Positions 45,157-55,334 of a DNA stretch of 64,000 nucleotides are shown one piece after another. The stretch lies in assembly GCF_900129915.1 (NCBI RefSeq), contig NZ_FQXH01000006.1:156379-220378 (forward strand), in the 5' to 3' direction. Source of the stretch: Tepidibacter thalassicus DSM 15285. Lineage in GTDB: Bacteria; Bacillota; Clostridia; Peptostreptococcales; Peptostreptococcaceae. The notes under the pieces are model-generated. The model did no database searches. It saw nothing but the letters and a program-made list of their open reading frames with translations, and was not told the DNA's origin. The first letter of the stretch is position 1, and each line of letters opens with the position of its first letter. Position numbers and translations under genes: made by a program.

Positions 45157-46301
45157 CAACTTTTCACCTCATATACAATATTTCCATTTATTATTGTCTT
45201 TAATATGTTTATATTTTCATCGAATATAATTAAATCTGCTATCTTTTCTCTGCTAATACTTCCTAACTTATCATCTATATTTATAGCTCTTGCAGGATTT
45301 ATACTCGCCATATTAACTATTTCATTTAATTTATAATTTGTATTATCTTTTATATTTTTTACTGCTTCATTTAATTTTAGTATGCTCCCTGCTAAAGTTC
45401 CATCTTCGAGTTTTGCACTTGTTTCATTTACTATTACCTTTTGTCCACCTAATTCATACTCTCCACATTTCATACATCCAGCTCTCATAGAGTCTGTTAT
45501 TAGAATTACTTTATCCTTTTTATTTATATCTATAAAAGCCTGAAAAAATCCTTTATGAACGTGAATAGTATCAGCTATTATTTCACAATATATATTTCTT
45601 GAAAATACAGCTCCTATAACACCTGGATTTCTATGATGAAATCCACTCATTCCATTAAATGTATGTGTAACATAATTCACTCCATTATCCATAGCTCTTA
45701 AAGCTTGTTCAAAAGTAGCATTAGTATGTCCTATTGATAAAATTATATTTTTATGTTTTTTCATATTTTCCATAAATACATATTTTTCATCTTCTTCTGG
45801 AGCAAAAGTTATTATTTTTAAAATATCTAAATACGGTTTTATAAATTCATAATCTGGCTTTAATATGTATTCTTCCCTTTGAGCACCTTTACATTTTTTA
45901 CTTATAAATGGACCTTCTAGATGAACTCCATGAATTTTAGCACCTTCTACTTTATTTATACATTTTCTTATATTTTCTAAAGATTTTATTATGTCTTTTT
46001 TAGACATAGTCATTGTAGTAGGTAAAAAAGATGTCACCCCAGTTTTAACTATAGATTTTGAAATATTATTTACTGCTTCAAATGTAGCATCCATAATGTC
46101 AAATCCTCCACTGCCATGGATATGAAGATCAATAAAGCCAGGAGATACAAAATTTTCTTTTGCATCTATAAATTCTTCAATACAATCTATATTAAATTCA
46201 TCTTTTTTTATTATATCTATTATTTCTTTATCATATAAAAGTATATAATCATTTAAAATACTGTTTTCTAAAATTATTTTTCCATTTATAATAGCCTTCA
46301 T
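45156..46301 (-). CDS. nagA: N-acetylglucosamine-6-phosphate deacetylase
   Basis: 381 aa. It is an amidohydrolase with the metal motif FVSPGFIDLHIHGSGGFD, ligand region GVHLEGPFISKKCKGA and SIGHTNA, TDSMRAGC and GTLAGS segments. It removes acetate from GlcNAc-6-P before NagB. The gene is 31 bases after nagE and overlaps nagB by one base. Confidence 0.95.
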   Translation of the reverse strand: MKAIINGKIILENSILNDYILLYDKEIIDIIKKDEFNIDCIEEFIDAKENFVSPGFIDLHIHGSGGFDIMDATFEAVNNISKSIVKTGVTSFLPTTMTMSKKDIIKSLENIRKCINKVEGAKIHGVHLEGPFISKKCKGAQREEYILKPDYEFIKPYLDILKIITFAPEEDEKYVFMENMKKHKNIILSIGHTNATFEQALRAMDNGVNYVTHTFNGMSGFHHRNPGVIGAVFSRNIYCEIIADTIHVHKGFFQAFIDINKKDKVILITDSMRAGCMKCGEYELGGQKVIVNETSAKLEDGTLAGSILKLNEAVKNIKDNTNYKLNEIVNMASINPARAINIDDKLGSISREKIADLIIFDENINILKTIINGNIVYEVKS

Positions 46302-46332
46302 AAAATCATCTCCTAAAGATTTGAAGAAGCTT

Positions 46333-47706
46333 TTACAAAAGCTTCTTCATTCTTGTAGATAAAATTTCTGCTTTAGTTCCAACAACAACCTGCATATTCT
46401 TATCATTTATTCTCAATACTCCTGATGCTCCTAAACTTTTTAGTTTATTTTCATCAACTATAGAAGTATCCTTTAATGTAAGTCTAAGTCTTGTTATGCA
46501 AGAATCTAATTCTATTATATTTTCTTTTCCACCTAAAGCTTGTAAATACTGCTTAACTGATTCATCCATATTATCTTTTTTTGTTGAATTATCAGAATTA
46601 TTTTCTTCAATTACATCTTCTCTACCAAGAGTTTTTATGTTAAATTTCTTAATTGCAAACACAAATACAAAGTAATATATTACACCAAATACTAATCCTA
46701 CAGGTACTAAGAGCCATCCTTTAGTAGCTAAATTTATATTTATTATATAATCTATAGCTCCTGCTGAAAATCCAAAGCCATGGTGTATTCCAAGTGTATA
46801 TGTTAGTGCCATGGATATTCCTGTAAGCACAGCATGAATTAAATATAAAGCTGGTGCTATAAACATAAACATAAATTCTAAAGGCTCTGTAATACCAGTT
46901 AAAAACGCAGTAAAAGCAACTGATCCTAAAACACCTGCTACAGCCTTTTTATTTTCCTTTTTAGCTGTAGTATACATAGCTAAAGCTGCTGCTGGAAGAC
47001 CAAACATCATTATAGGAAAAAATCCAGTCATAAATATTCCTGCACTTGGATCTCCTGCAAAAAATCTATTTAAATCTCCTGTAGCTCCATTGTAATTTCC
47101 AAATATAAACCATACTATACTATTCATAATATGATGAAGACCAGTAGGAATTAATAATCTATTTAATAATCCATATACAAATAGTCCAATTGAACCTGCT
47201 CCTATTATCCAATTACCAACAAAATTTATTCCACTTCCAATATAAGGCCAAATATAACCAAATACAAATCCCAACACTATGCAAGATACAGATGTTATAA
47301 TAGGTACAAAACGCTTTCCACCAAAAAATCCTAAAAAGTCAGGAAGTTTAATATCATGATACTTATTATAAAGATTTCCAGCCAAAATTCCTGCTATCAT
47401 ACCTGCTAAAACTCCCATATTAATATCATCATTTATAGCTTTAGCACAAGAATCTAAAGTGAAATATCCAACAGCACCAGCTAACCCTGCTGATCCTTGA
47501 GCATCTTTAGCAAATCCTATTGCTACACCTATTGCAAATAAAACCGGTAAATTATTGAATACTGAATCTCCAGCCGCTTTTATAAATGGTAAATTCCAAA
47601 GTACACCTAATCTTAAAAATATAGCTACAACAGGCATTACAGCTATAGGTAGCATTAAAGACTTTCCTAATTTCTGAAATTTACCAAAAACATTACTATT
47701 ACTCAT
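46333..47706 (-). CDS. nagE: N-acetylglucosamine PTS enzyme IICB
   Basis: 457 aa. The IIC domain (~1-360) is homologous to PtsG (LMLPIAVMPV; GLHHIMNSIVW; TGITEPLEF). The IIB domain (~385-457) has LDSCITRLRLTLKD with the phospho-cysteine. It lacks EIIA, which is encoded at the operon end. It imports and phosphorylates GlcNAc. The leader contains a RAT and terminator, so expression depends on the antiterminator encoded just upstream. Confidence 0.93.
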   Translation of the reverse strand: MSNSNVFGKFQKLGKSLMLPIAVMPVVAIFLRLGVLWNLPFIKAAGDSVFNNLPVLFAIGVAIGFAKDAQGSAGLAGAVGYFTLDSCAKAINDDINMGVLAGMIAGILAGNLYNKYHDIKLPDFLGFFGGKRFVPIITSVSCIVLGFVFGYIWPYIGSGINFVGNWIIGAGSIGLFVYGLLNRLLIPTGLHHIMNSIVWFIFGNYNGATGDLNRFFAGDPSAGIFMTGFFPIMMFGLPAAALAMYTTAKKENKKAVAGVLGSVAFTAFLTGITEPLEFMFMFIAPALYLIHAVLTGISMALTYTLGIHHGFGFSAGAIDYIININLATKGWLLVPVGLVFGVIYYFVFVFAIKKFNIKTLGREDVIEENNSDNSTKKDNMDESVKQYLQALGGKENIIELDSCITRLRLTLKDTSIVDENKLKSLGASGVLRINDKNMQVVVGTKAEILSTRMKKLL

Positions 47707-47731
47707 TATAAATTCCTCCTTTTTATTATAA

Positions 47732-47788
47732 ATAAAAAGGCATAAACCTATAGATAGAAAAATTATTTTCTATCTTTGTAGGTTTACG
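47732..47788 (-). terminator. conditional terminator in the nagE leader
   Basis: GGCGTAAACCTA ... TAGGTTTATGCC followed by TTTTTATTTATA on the minus strand. It overlaps the 3' part of the RAT. Confidence 0.85.
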
Positions 47789-47807
47789 CCTGATTTTCAG
47801 TAACGTA
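47781..47807 (-). promoter_or_regulatory. RAT antiterminator site of nagE
   Basis: Minus-strand TACGTTACTGAAAATCAGGC followed by GTAAACC. It shares CAGGCGTAAAC with the RAT of the upstream antiterminator gene. Confidence 0.8.
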
Positions 47808-47816
47808 CCTAATTTA

Positions 47817-48659
47817 TCATTTAATTTTTAATCTTTCTATATGAATTGCCATATATCCGAGTTCTTGTTCTGGAACAGTAGTTTCATATTCTTCTTCAAT
47901 TTTTGCTTTTATTTTTTTTATTATTTCAAAAGAATCCTTAAATTCTTCCTTTATATTATTCAAAAGAGGATTTTCCATACATTTTCCATTTTTTATTCTA
48001 TCTAAAGCACCTTGTATATGGTTTATTAATCTTTTATAAATATAATCTGTTTTATTTAAGTTTATTCTAAGTCCATCTTGTATTATATCAATTATCTCAT
48101 TCAATATACGAGTATTTTTCATAGTCTCTTTTACATTAATATTTTTTCTAGCAGAATGAAGATGCATAGTTATAAAACCTATTTCTCCATATCCTAAATC
48201 TAAATTTAATTCTTCCTTTATCATATTTATTCCTTTTGAAGCAATATCAAACTCATCTGGATACAAAATCTTTATTTCATCAATAAAAGGATTAATTATT
48301 TCAAGACCTGCTTTTATTCTTTCTATTGCAAACCCTATGTGATCTGTAAGCAAAATATGAATATGACTATTTAAATCTCCTAATTTTTTTTCAGCCATAT
48401 CTATAATTTTTTCACTTATTTCTATAATCTTAGAATCTATTCGTTTTACAATCCTAAAATATTCATTTTTCATTTTTTCATCGTAAGCTATAAAAGATTT
48501 TTCTATATTATCATACGGAATATACACCTTCTTATTTTCCTTCTTTCCAAAACCTATTCCTTTTCCAATAATTATAGTTTCTTCTTTATTCTCTAAATCA
48601 AAAGCTAAAACTATATTATTATTCAAAATTTTTAATATCCTAAAATTATTTTTATTCAA
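47817..48659 (-). CDS. BglG/LicT-family transcriptional antiterminator
   Basis: 280 aa from TTG 48659, which has AGGAGGGA upstream. A longer frame to 48737 would run through the leader terminator and is not used. The N-terminal RNA-binding domain (~1-55; ILNNNIVLAFD; GKGIGFGKK) precedes two PRD domains with histidines HIHILLTDHIGFAIER and GEIGFITMHLHSARK, then VPEQELGYMAIHIERLK. It binds RAT RNA and prevents termination when unphosphorylated by its EIIB. It precedes nagE and carries its own RAT, so it is autoregulated. Confidence 0.92.
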   Translation of the reverse strand: MNKNNFRILKILNNNIVLAFDLENKEETIIIGKGIGFGKKENKKVYIPYDNIEKSFIAYDEKMKNEYFRIVKRIDSKIIEISEKIIDMAEKKLGDLNSHIHILLTDHIGFAIERIKAGLEIINPFIDEIKILYPDEFDIASKGINMIKEELNLDLGYGEIGFITMHLHSARKNINVKETMKNTRILNEIIDIIQDGLRINLNKTDYIYKRLINHIQGALDRIKNGKCMENPLLNNIKEEFKDSFEIIKKIKAKIEEEYETTVPEQELGYMAIHIERLKIK

Positions 48660-48687
48660 TTTAATCCCTCCTAAAAAAACTTGGGAA

Positions 48688-48748
48688 CAAAAAAACGCAA
48701 ACTTACATATAAATACAACTTTACTGCACTTATACATAAGTTTACGCC
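48688..48748 (-). terminator. conditional terminator in the antiterminator gene leader
   Basis: GCGTAAACTTATGTATA ... TATATGTAAGTTTGCG followed by TTTTTTTG, overlapping the RAT. Confidence 0.82.
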
Positions 48749-48764
48749 TGTTTTACAGTAACGC
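48739..48764 (-). promoter_or_regulatory. RAT antiterminator site of the antiterminator gene
   Basis: Minus-strand GCGTTACTGTAAAACAGGCG followed by TAAACTT, the same core as the nagE RAT. This gives positive autoregulation. Confidence 0.8.
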
Positions 48765-48795
48765 ACTATATTTATCATTCAATTTTGATAATTAA

Positions 48796-48825
48796 ATAAT
48801 AACACACTAGGAAAACCTTTGTCAA
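48796..48825 (-). promoter_or_regulatory. promoter of the nag operon
   Basis: TTGACA, 18 bases, TATTAT on the minus strand, just upstream of the first RAT. It drives the antiterminator and, through read-through, nagE-A-B and EIIA. Confidence 0.65.
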
Positions 48826-48837
48826 TACTTAAATTTA

Positions 48838-48870
48838 AAAAAGCTCTAAGGTTACACTTAGAGCTTTTTT
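48838..48870 (-). terminator. terminator after pgi
   Basis: AAAAAGCTCTAAG ... CTTAGAGCTTTTTT inverted repeat on the minus strand. Confidence 0.88.
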
Positions 48871-48874
48871 AAAT

Positions 48875-50227
48875 TTATTTATTTAATCTTTTTTCTAATT
48901 CTTCCTTTTCTTTCTCAAATCCAGGTTTTCCTAAAAGTGCAAACATATTCTTTTTATATGCTTCTACTCCTGGTTGATCAAAAGGATTTACCCCTAATAT
49001 ATATCCACTTATTGCACAAGCTTTTTCAAAGAAATACACTAAATATCCAAAATAATATTCAGTTAAACTCGGTATATTAACTATTAAATTAGGAACATTT
49101 CCATCAACATGTGCAAGTACTGTACCTTCAAAAGCTTTTTTGTTCACAAAATCTACAGTTTTTCCAGCTAAATAATTAAGTCCATCTAAATTCTTATCAT
49201 CTTCCTTTATAGTTATCTCTCTTCTAGGTTTTTCTACATTAAATACCGTTTCAAATAAATCCCTTCTACCATCTTGAATATACTGTCCCATTGAGTGAAG
49301 ATCTGTTGAAAAATCAACTGAAGCAGGGAATATTCCCTTTTGATCTTTTCCTTCACTTTCTCCATATAATTGCTTCCACCATTCTGCAATAAAATGTAAA
49401 GCTGGCTCATAGTTAACCATAAGCTCTATATTTTTACCTTTTCTGTGAAGAATATTTCTTACAGCTGCATATTGATAGCAATAATTTTCTTCTAAATTAA
49501 CATTATTATATTCATTGTACGCATCTAATGCACCTTTCATTATTTCATCTATATTAATTCCAGCTACAGCTATAGGTAAAAGTCCAACAGCAGTTAAAAC
49601 TGAAAAACGTCCTCCTACATCATCTGGAATTACAAAAGTTTCATATCCTTCATTTTCTGCAAGTTGTCTTAAAGCACCTTTCTTAGAATCAGTTGTTGCA
49701 AATATTCTTTCTTTAGCTCCTTCTTTTCCGTATTTCTTTTCCAAATGCTCCTTAAATATTCTAAAAGCAATAGCAGGCTCTGTAGTAGTTCCAGATTTAG
49801 ATATAACATTTATAGATATATCTTTATCTTTTATAACATCCATTAAATCCATCATATATGTAGAACTTATATTATTACCCACAAAATAAATTTCAGGAGA
49901 TTTTCTATCTTCCTTAGACAAATTATTTCTAAAAGAATGTCCAAGCATTTCTATTGCAGCTCTAGCTCCAAGATAAGATCCACCTATTCCTATTACTAAT
50001 AAAACATCAGAATTGTTTTTTATTTTTTCAGCTGCTAATTTTATTCTTCCAAACTCTTCTTTATCATAATTTGCCGGAAGATCAAGCCATCCTAAAAAAT
50101 CATTCCCTGGCCCTTTTTTAGCATGTAAAAGTTCATGAGCCATCTTTATAGATGGAGCCATAAAATCGATTTCTTCTTTTCTCACAAAATTTAATGCATT
50201 AGAATAATCAAAAGTTATTTTACCCAT
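48875..50227 (-). CDS. pgi: glucose-6-phosphate isomerase
   Basis: 450 aa from ATG 50227, which has AAAGGAGA upstream; the frame extends to 50284 without a ribosome site. Signature segments are [52 protein letters not shown] and the histidine region [14 protein letters not shown]. It interconverts glucose-6-P and fructose-6-P, linking the PtsG and Nag routes. It is the standard bacterial length and single-gene. Confidence 0.97.
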   Translation of the reverse strand: MGKITFDYSNALNFVRKEEIDFMAPSIKMAHELLHAKKGPGNDFLGWLDLPANYDKEEFGRIKLAAEKIKNNSDVLLVIGIGGSYLGARAAIEMLGHSFRNNLSKEDRKSPEIYFVGNNISSTYMMDLMDVIKDKDISINVISKSGTTTEPAIAFRIFKEHLEKKYGKEGAKERIFATTDSKKGALRQLAENEGYETFVIPDDVGGRFSVLTAVGLLPIAVAGINIDEIMKGALDAYNEYNNVNLEENYCYQYAAVRNILHRKGKNIELMVNYEPALHFIAEWWKQLYGESEGKDQKGIFPASVDFSTDLHSMGQYIQDGRRDLFETVFNVEKPRREITIKEDDKNLDGLNYLAGKTVDFVNKKAFEGTVLAHVDGNVPNLIVNIPSLTEYYFGYLVYFFEKACAISGYILGVNPFDQPGVEAYKKNMFALLGKPGFEKEKEELEKRLNK

Positions 50228-50318
50228 TTTATTTCTCCTTTCAAAAATAATATTTAAATTTACATTATAATTATACATTAACATTACATTTATTTCTAAT
50301 ATATTTTATTTTTTTATT

Positions 50319-51146
50319 TTATATTTTACTTAAATCCAATCTTCTGTGTTTTAAAATAGGAAGCTCATTCCTTACCTTTTCAACATAATCTAAATCCACA
50401 TCGCAATATAATATACTTTCTTTCTCCTCAAGCTCTCCTAATATTTTTCCAAAAGGATCAGAAATAATACTATGTCCATACGCTAAATAACTTTCATTTT
50501 CATTTCTCGCCGGACTAACCGCTCCAAAATAAACCTGATTATCCACCGCTCTACATCTTACAAGAATTTCCCAATGAGCAGGTCCTGTCACATTATTAAA
50601 AGCAGCAGGAACTATTATAAGTTTTACCCCTTTTTGAACCATTATTCTAAAAACTTCAGGAAATCTTATATCATAACATATAGCAACTCCAATTTTACAA
50701 TATTGAGTATCAAACACAGTTATATTTTCTCCATAGTCAAATGTATCGGATTCTTTCATTTTTACTTTACCTTTTATATCTATATCAAATAAATGAATTT
50801 TTCTATGTTTTGCAATTATTTTTCCTTCTCTATCAAATATATAAGAAGTATTATAATATTTTTTCCCTTCTTTTTCAGGAATAGATCCACCTATAATATA
50901 TACTCCTTTTTTCTTTGCAATAGATGATAACATTTCTAAAGTATTACTATTATCTTCTTCTTCAGCGTACTCCTTAAAAACATCATTCCTATAAGGACAA
51001 TTAAACATTTCTCCCAAAGAAATTACTTTTGCACCATTATCCGCAGCTTCTTCTATAAATTTCAAAGCTCTATTTATATTAGCTTCTTTATTATCCTCAA
51101 CTAAAGTTTGACATAATGCTATTTTAAATTTATTTCTTTGACACAT
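50319..51146 (-). CDS. carbon-nitrogen hydrolase, omega-amidase (Nit2)-like
   Basis: 275 aa from ATG 51146, after GGGGGAG. The Glu-Lys-Cys triad is visible: VISLGEMFNCPYR, KHRKIHLFDID and KIGVAICYDIRFPEVFR. Cytosolic enzymes of this type hydrolyse alpha-ketoglutaramate or alpha-ketosuccinamate, or act as general amidases. It overlaps the preceding gene by 17 bases, so it is co-translated with the DNA glycosylase, with no obvious functional link. Confidence 0.9.
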   Translation of the reverse strand: MCQRNKFKIALCQTLVEDNKEANINRALKFIEEAADNGAKVISLGEMFNCPYRNDVFKEYAEEEDNSNTLEMLSSIAKKKGVYIIGGSIPEKEGKKYYNTSYIFDREGKIIAKHRKIHLFDIDIKGKVKMKESDTFDYGENITVFDTQYCKIGVAICYDIRFPEVFRIMVQKGVKLIIVPAAFNNVTGPAHWEILVRCRAVDNQVYFGAVSPARNENESYLAYGHSIISDPFGKILGELEEKESILYCDVDLDYVEKVRNELPILKHRRLDLSKI

Positions 51147-51741
51147 AATCACTCCCCCTTATATAAAATCTCCATAAAAAATCCTTTGCTTCCTGTGCAT
51201 AATCTATATTTATTCTCTTAGAATGTACTATTTCTTTATCCTTTACTACTTCTCCTTCTGTTATATATAATTTTTGGCTTGTACATAAATCTTCTCCATA
51301 AAAACCTCTATCTATATTAAGAGCCATACACAACTTACCTGGCCCATTTGTAAGATTTTTTATTTTGCTCTTTTTTTCTTCTATTCTATTATACCTATTG
51401 AACATCATATATTTTATTCCCTCTATAGGTTCTACAGCTCTTATTAAAACAGCCCCTCCAACACCTTGTTCACAAGTAACTATATTAAAACAATAATACA
51501 TTCCATAAATTAAATATATATACGCATGTCCTCCCACTTCAAACACTATTTTTGTCCTCTCTGTTATTTTATTATTATTCATATGTGCAGCTTTATCCCC
51601 CATGGCCTTATAAGCTTCTGTTTCAACAATTTTAGCAATCAATTTTTTACCATCATATTCTCTTACTATATACTTTCCAAGTAACTTCTTTGCAACATCT
51701 ACAGTATCCTCTATATAAAAATCTCTAGGTAATCTTTTCAT
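51130..51741 (-). CDS. DNA-3-methyladenine glycosylase (AAG/Mpg type)
   Basis: 203 aa from ATG 51741, with AAGGAGGGC upstream; the longer frame to 51813 crosses a terminator. Motifs are LPRDFYIEDTVDVAKKLLGK, IVETEAYKAMGDKAAH (the catalytic glutamate) and LTNGPGKLCMAL. It excises alkylated purines during base excision repair. It begins the two-gene unit with the carbon-nitrogen hydrolase. Confidence 0.95.
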   Translation of the reverse strand: MKRLPRDFYIEDTVDVAKKLLGKYIVREYDGKKLIAKIVETEAYKAMGDKAAHMNNNKITERTKIVFEVGGHAYIYLIYGMYYCFNIVTCEQGVGGAVLIRAVEPIEGIKYMMFNRYNRIEEKKSKIKNLTNGPGKLCMALNIDRGFYGEDLCTSQKLYITEGEVVKDKEIVHSKRINIDYAQEAKDFLWRFYIRGSDYVSKK

Positions 51742-51769
51742 ACATGCCCTCCTTAATTTCATCATAAAT

Positions 51770-51808
51770 ACATAAAAGCCCCATATTATTTTATGAGGCT
51801 TTATACAA
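51770..51808 (-). terminator. terminator after the Na/Pi transporter gene
   Basis: AAAGCCTCATAAAATAATATGGGGCTTTTATG on the minus strand, a hairpin with a G-U pair, ending the transporter transcript. Confidence 0.7.
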
Positions 51809-51819
51809 TACAATGTATA

Positions 51820-53448
51820 CTAAACTTGTTTAACTGTTTGAGTATCTATAACAGCTCTTGCTATGTTCGAAGCATGATCTCCTATCCTTTCCATATTACT
51901 AATCATATCTAAAAATATTATTCCACTTTCAGGATTACATAAACTATTATTTAATCTATATATATGATTCGTTCTGCACGACCTTTCCATCATATCTATT
52001 TGTTCTTCCATTTTTATAACATTAAACGCTAAATCTATGTCCTTATTCTTCATAGCTTTTAATGAAGAATTATACGCATTCATTACTTTATCAAACATCA
52101 GCTTGAGCTCTTTTATTCCTTCATCCGAAAAAGGTACATCTTTATCCAAAGCTTCTACTGCAAGCTCTGCTATATTATCAGCATGATCTCCAACTCTTTC
52201 TATATCACTTACAGTATTAAAAAGACCATCTACTATTTCCCTATTTTCTCCAGATATAGCTTTATTAGAAAGATTTATTAAATAATCTATAATTTCTCTT
52301 TGAAGCTCATTTATTTTTTTTTCTTTTTCAAATGTCTTTTTAACTTCTTCTCTTGACCAATTAAAAAATCCATTCATAGCATTTTCAAAAGATTTTTTAG
52401 CAATATTTCCCATATGTAATGTCTCTCTAATTGTATTAGCAAGTGCAATAGATGGAGTTTCAAGTATTCTATTGTCAAGATATTTTGTAATTTTATTGTT
52501 ATCTTCATCTTCTGTTTCAGGTATTAATTTTATAGCCATTTTCACTATAAGCGATGCAAAAGGAAATAAAATAATAACATTTATTATATTAAAAAGCGTG
52601 TGAGCATTCGCTATTTGCCTAGTAACATCAGCTGAATTAAATTTCGTTACAATATTTATCGTAGGTTTATTTAAAATAGTAGCAAATAATAAAGTACCAA
52701 TAACATTAAAAATCAAATGCATAACAGCAGCTCTTTTAGCACTTTTACTTGCACCTATACTAGATAAAATAGCAGTAACGCAAGTTCCTATATTCTGTCC
52801 ATAAAGAATAGGAAGAGCAGAAACTAAAGGAAGAAGCCCTTCAGACGATAATGCTAAAAGTATTCCCATGGCAGCACTACTACTTTGAAGTATTACTGTC
52901 ATTGCAAATCCCATAAAAATTCCCAATATAGTATTATCTCCAAAACCAACTAACATATGTCTAAAAGCAGGAAATTCTTTCAAAGGTTTAACTGCATTTT
53001 TCATAAAATCCATTCCAATAAATAATATACCAAATCCTATCAATATTTCAGCAATTTGTTTATTCTTTTCTGTTGAAGAAAATAAATATATTATCATACC
53101 AAATCCTACAGCCACTGGAGCAAGTTCAGTTAATTCAAAAGATACAAGCTGAGCAGTTACTGTTGTTCCAATATTAGCCCCCATTATAACTCCAATAGCT
53201 TGAGTTAATTTCATAATTCCTGCATTTACAAATCCAACTACCATAACAGTAGTTGCACTACTACTTTGAATAATAGCTGTAACAAACATTCCAACTAAAA
53301 CGCCCATAAACCTATTACTAGTTAAAAGTTCAATTATTTTTTTTAACTTTTCTCCAGCTGCTTTTTGAAGACCTTCACCCATCAAATTCATTCCATATAA
53401 AAATAATCCAAGGCCTCCTAAAACACCCAATGCTATTTCTATAGCCAT
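51820..53448 (-). CDS. Na+/phosphate cotransporter family protein with PhoU-like tail
   Basis: 542 aa from ATG 53448, after GAGGAGG. The membrane part (~1-310) has two QSSSA repeats (IIQSSSATTVMVVGF and VILQSSSAAMGILLAL) typical of NptA/PiT-type carriers. The C-terminal ~220 residues hold two PhoU-like helix bundles (VSDIERVGDHADNIAELA; MERIGDHASNIARAV). The protein imports, or perhaps exports, phosphate with Na+. A PhoB site was not recognised. Confidence 0.92.
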   Translation of the reverse strand: MAIEIALGVLGGLGLFLYGMNLMGEGLQKAAGEKLKKIIELLTSNRFMGVLVGMFVTAIIQSSSATTVMVVGFVNAGIMKLTQAIGVIMGANIGTTVTAQLVSFELTELAPVAVGFGMIIYLFSSTEKNKQIAEILIGFGILFIGMDFMKNAVKPLKEFPAFRHMLVGFGDNTILGIFMGFAMTVILQSSSAAMGILLALSSEGLLPLVSALPILYGQNIGTCVTAILSSIGASKSAKRAAVMHLIFNVIGTLLFATILNKPTINIVTKFNSADVTRQIANAHTLFNIINVIILFPFASLIVKMAIKLIPETEDEDNNKITKYLDNRILETPSIALANTIRETLHMGNIAKKSFENAMNGFFNWSREEVKKTFEKEKKINELQREIIDYLINLSNKAISGENREIVDGLFNTVSDIERVGDHADNIAELAVEALDKDVPFSDEGIKELKLMFDKVMNAYNSSLKAMKNKDIDLAFNVIKMEEQIDMMERSCRTNHIYRLNNSLCNPESGIIFLDMISNMERIGDHASNIARAVIDTQTVKQV

Positions 53449-53562
53449 AATAGTCCTCCTCAAGTATACTTATTTGTTAGTTCCTGTCTAATTGTATCAG
53501 AAACGCAGAGGAGAATTGTTAAGTTTATGTTAAAAATGTTAAGTTTGTTAAAAAAGTTAAAT

Positions 53563-55164
53563 TTATTTTAAATTTTTATATTTTTGAATTATCTTCTCAG
53601 CTACTTTAATTCCATCAACAGCAGCAGATACTATCCCTCCTGCATATCCAGCACCTTCACCAGATGGATAAAGCCCTTTAACACTTACAGATTCAAAACT
53701 TTCTTCATCCCTCACTATTCTTATAGGAGAAGATGACCTTGTTTCTACTCCTGTTAAAATAGCATCATAAAGTGCAAAACCCTTTAACTTCTTATCAAGA
53801 TTTATCAACCCTTCTTTCATAGTATTTGCCACAAAACCCGGAAGACACTCTCTTAAATTAGTTAATCTAAAACCTGGTTTATAAGATGGAATTACACTTC
53901 CTAAATCTTTTGACTCTCTATCCTTTAAAAAATCACCAACTAACTGCACTGGAGCTTTATAATCTCTTCCACCCAACTCAAACGCCAATCTTTCATACTT
54001 TTGTTGAAAATAAACTCCAGCTAAAGGATGATCACTCCCAAAATCACTTGGAACTACATTTACAAGAAAAGCACTATTTGCATTTTCCTTATCTCTACTA
54101 TGTTCACTCATTCCATTTGTAACTACCTCATTTTCAGATGAAGATGACGCTATAACACTTCCTCCTGGACACATACAAAATGTATATGATGTTCTTTCAT
54201 TACTTGCATGATAAATAAGCCTATAATCCGCAGCACCTAATCTCGGATGATTATAAAACTCTTTATATTGAGATTTATTTATTAAAATTTGTGGATGTTC
54301 AATCCTAACTCCTATAGCAAAAGGTTTTTGAATTATTTTCACATTTCTCTCATATAAAATTTCATAAGTATCCCTTGCACTATGCCCTATTGCAAGTACA
54401 ACAACATCTGATAATATAGTATTTGTTCCATTTACAATAACACCTTTAATTTTTCCACCCTCTATTATAAAATCTGTAACCTTTGAATTAAATCTGACTT
54501 CTCCTCCCAATCGTATTATTCTTTTCCTCATATTTTTAACTACTTCTTTTAATATATCTGTTCCAACATGCGGTTTATATGAATACAAAATTTCTTCCGG
54601 AGCTCCAGATTCAACAAGCTCATTAAGTACTTTTCTACACCTTAAATCCTTTATTCTTGTAGTCAACTTTCCATCAGAAAAAGTCCCTGCTCCTCCTTCT
54701 CCAAACTGAACGTTTGAATCTGAATTCATTTTTCCTTCATTCCAAAACAAATTCACATCTTTAGTTCTTCTATCTACATCAAATCCTCTTTCTAAAACTA
54801 ATGGATTATAACCCCTTTGAGCAAGTATTAATGCAGCAAATAATCCAGCTGGTCCCATTCCTACTACAATAGGTCTTTCATTTAATTTTTCTTCTCCCAT
54901 CAAAACATTATTGTACTGTAAAATAGGACTTATTCTTACATCCTTATCCTTTATTTTATTAAGAATTTTATCTTCATCTTTAACTACTACATCAACTGTA
55001 TATATAAAATCTATTTTTCCTCTTCTTCTTGCATCTATAGATTCTTTAAATATACTGTACTTTATTAATTCCTTTTTTTGTATTTTCAACTTTTTAAGTA
55101 TTATTTTTTCTATATTTTTAATATCCTCATTTATATTCAATCTTATATTAGAAACTCTTATCAT
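53563..55164 (-). CDS. NAD(P)/FAD-dependent dehydrogenase, uncharacterised YtfP-like family
   Basis: 533 aa. A ~95-residue N-terminal RNA-binding-like or alpha/beta domain precedes a Rossmann FAD fold (RPIVVGMGPAGLFAALILAQ) and the FGEGGAGTFSDGKLTTRI segment. Near the C-terminus YPSGEGAGYAGGIVSAAVDG closes the FAD site. This conserved family is widespread in Clostridia and unassigned; tRNA modification or redox metabolism has been suggested. It forms its own unit and begins after AAAGGATG. Confidence 0.85.
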   Translation of the reverse strand: MIRVSNIRLNINEDIKNIEKIILKKLKIQKKELIKYSIFKESIDARRRGKIDFIYTVDVVVKDEDKILNKIKDKDVRISPILQYNNVLMGEEKLNERPIVVGMGPAGLFAALILAQRGYNPLVLERGFDVDRRTKDVNLFWNEGKMNSDSNVQFGEGGAGTFSDGKLTTRIKDLRCRKVLNELVESGAPEEILYSYKPHVGTDILKEVVKNMRKRIIRLGGEVRFNSKVTDFIIEGGKIKGVIVNGTNTILSDVVVLAIGHSARDTYEILYERNVKIIQKPFAIGVRIEHPQILINKSQYKEFYNHPRLGAADYRLIYHASNERTSYTFCMCPGGSVIASSSSENEVVTNGMSEHSRDKENANSAFLVNVVPSDFGSDHPLAGVYFQQKYERLAFELGGRDYKAPVQLVGDFLKDRESKDLGSVIPSYKPGFRLTNLRECLPGFVANTMKEGLINLDKKLKGFALYDAILTGVETRSSSPIRIVRDEESFESVSVKGLYPSGEGAGYAGGIVSAAVDGIKVAEKIIQKYKNLK

Positions 55165-55268
55165 AATAACATCCTTTCCCTATTCATAATTACAAATACC
55201 ACAAAACTTAATAAATTATATCAAACATTTTAATAAAATTAAAGCCAAGTAAATTTAATACTTTCTTC

Positions 55269-55314
55269 AAAAAAATAAAAGCCTTACTTTGAAAAAATTT
55301 CAAAGTAGACTTTC
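55269..55314 (-). terminator. terminator after the second Spo0E-like gene
   Basis: Minus strand AAAGTCTACTTTGAAA ... TTCAAAGTAAGGCTTT followed by TATTTTTTT. This and AT-rich sequence fill the gap to the FAD dehydrogenase. Confidence 0.75.
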
Positions 55315-55334
55315 TATGCAAAAATACATCTATA

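Noticed and set aside
47817..48737. Longer start of the antiterminator at 48737
   Set aside because: The extra residues are translated from the RAT/terminator leader. AGGAGGGA precedes the TTG at 48659, and the length then fits the family.
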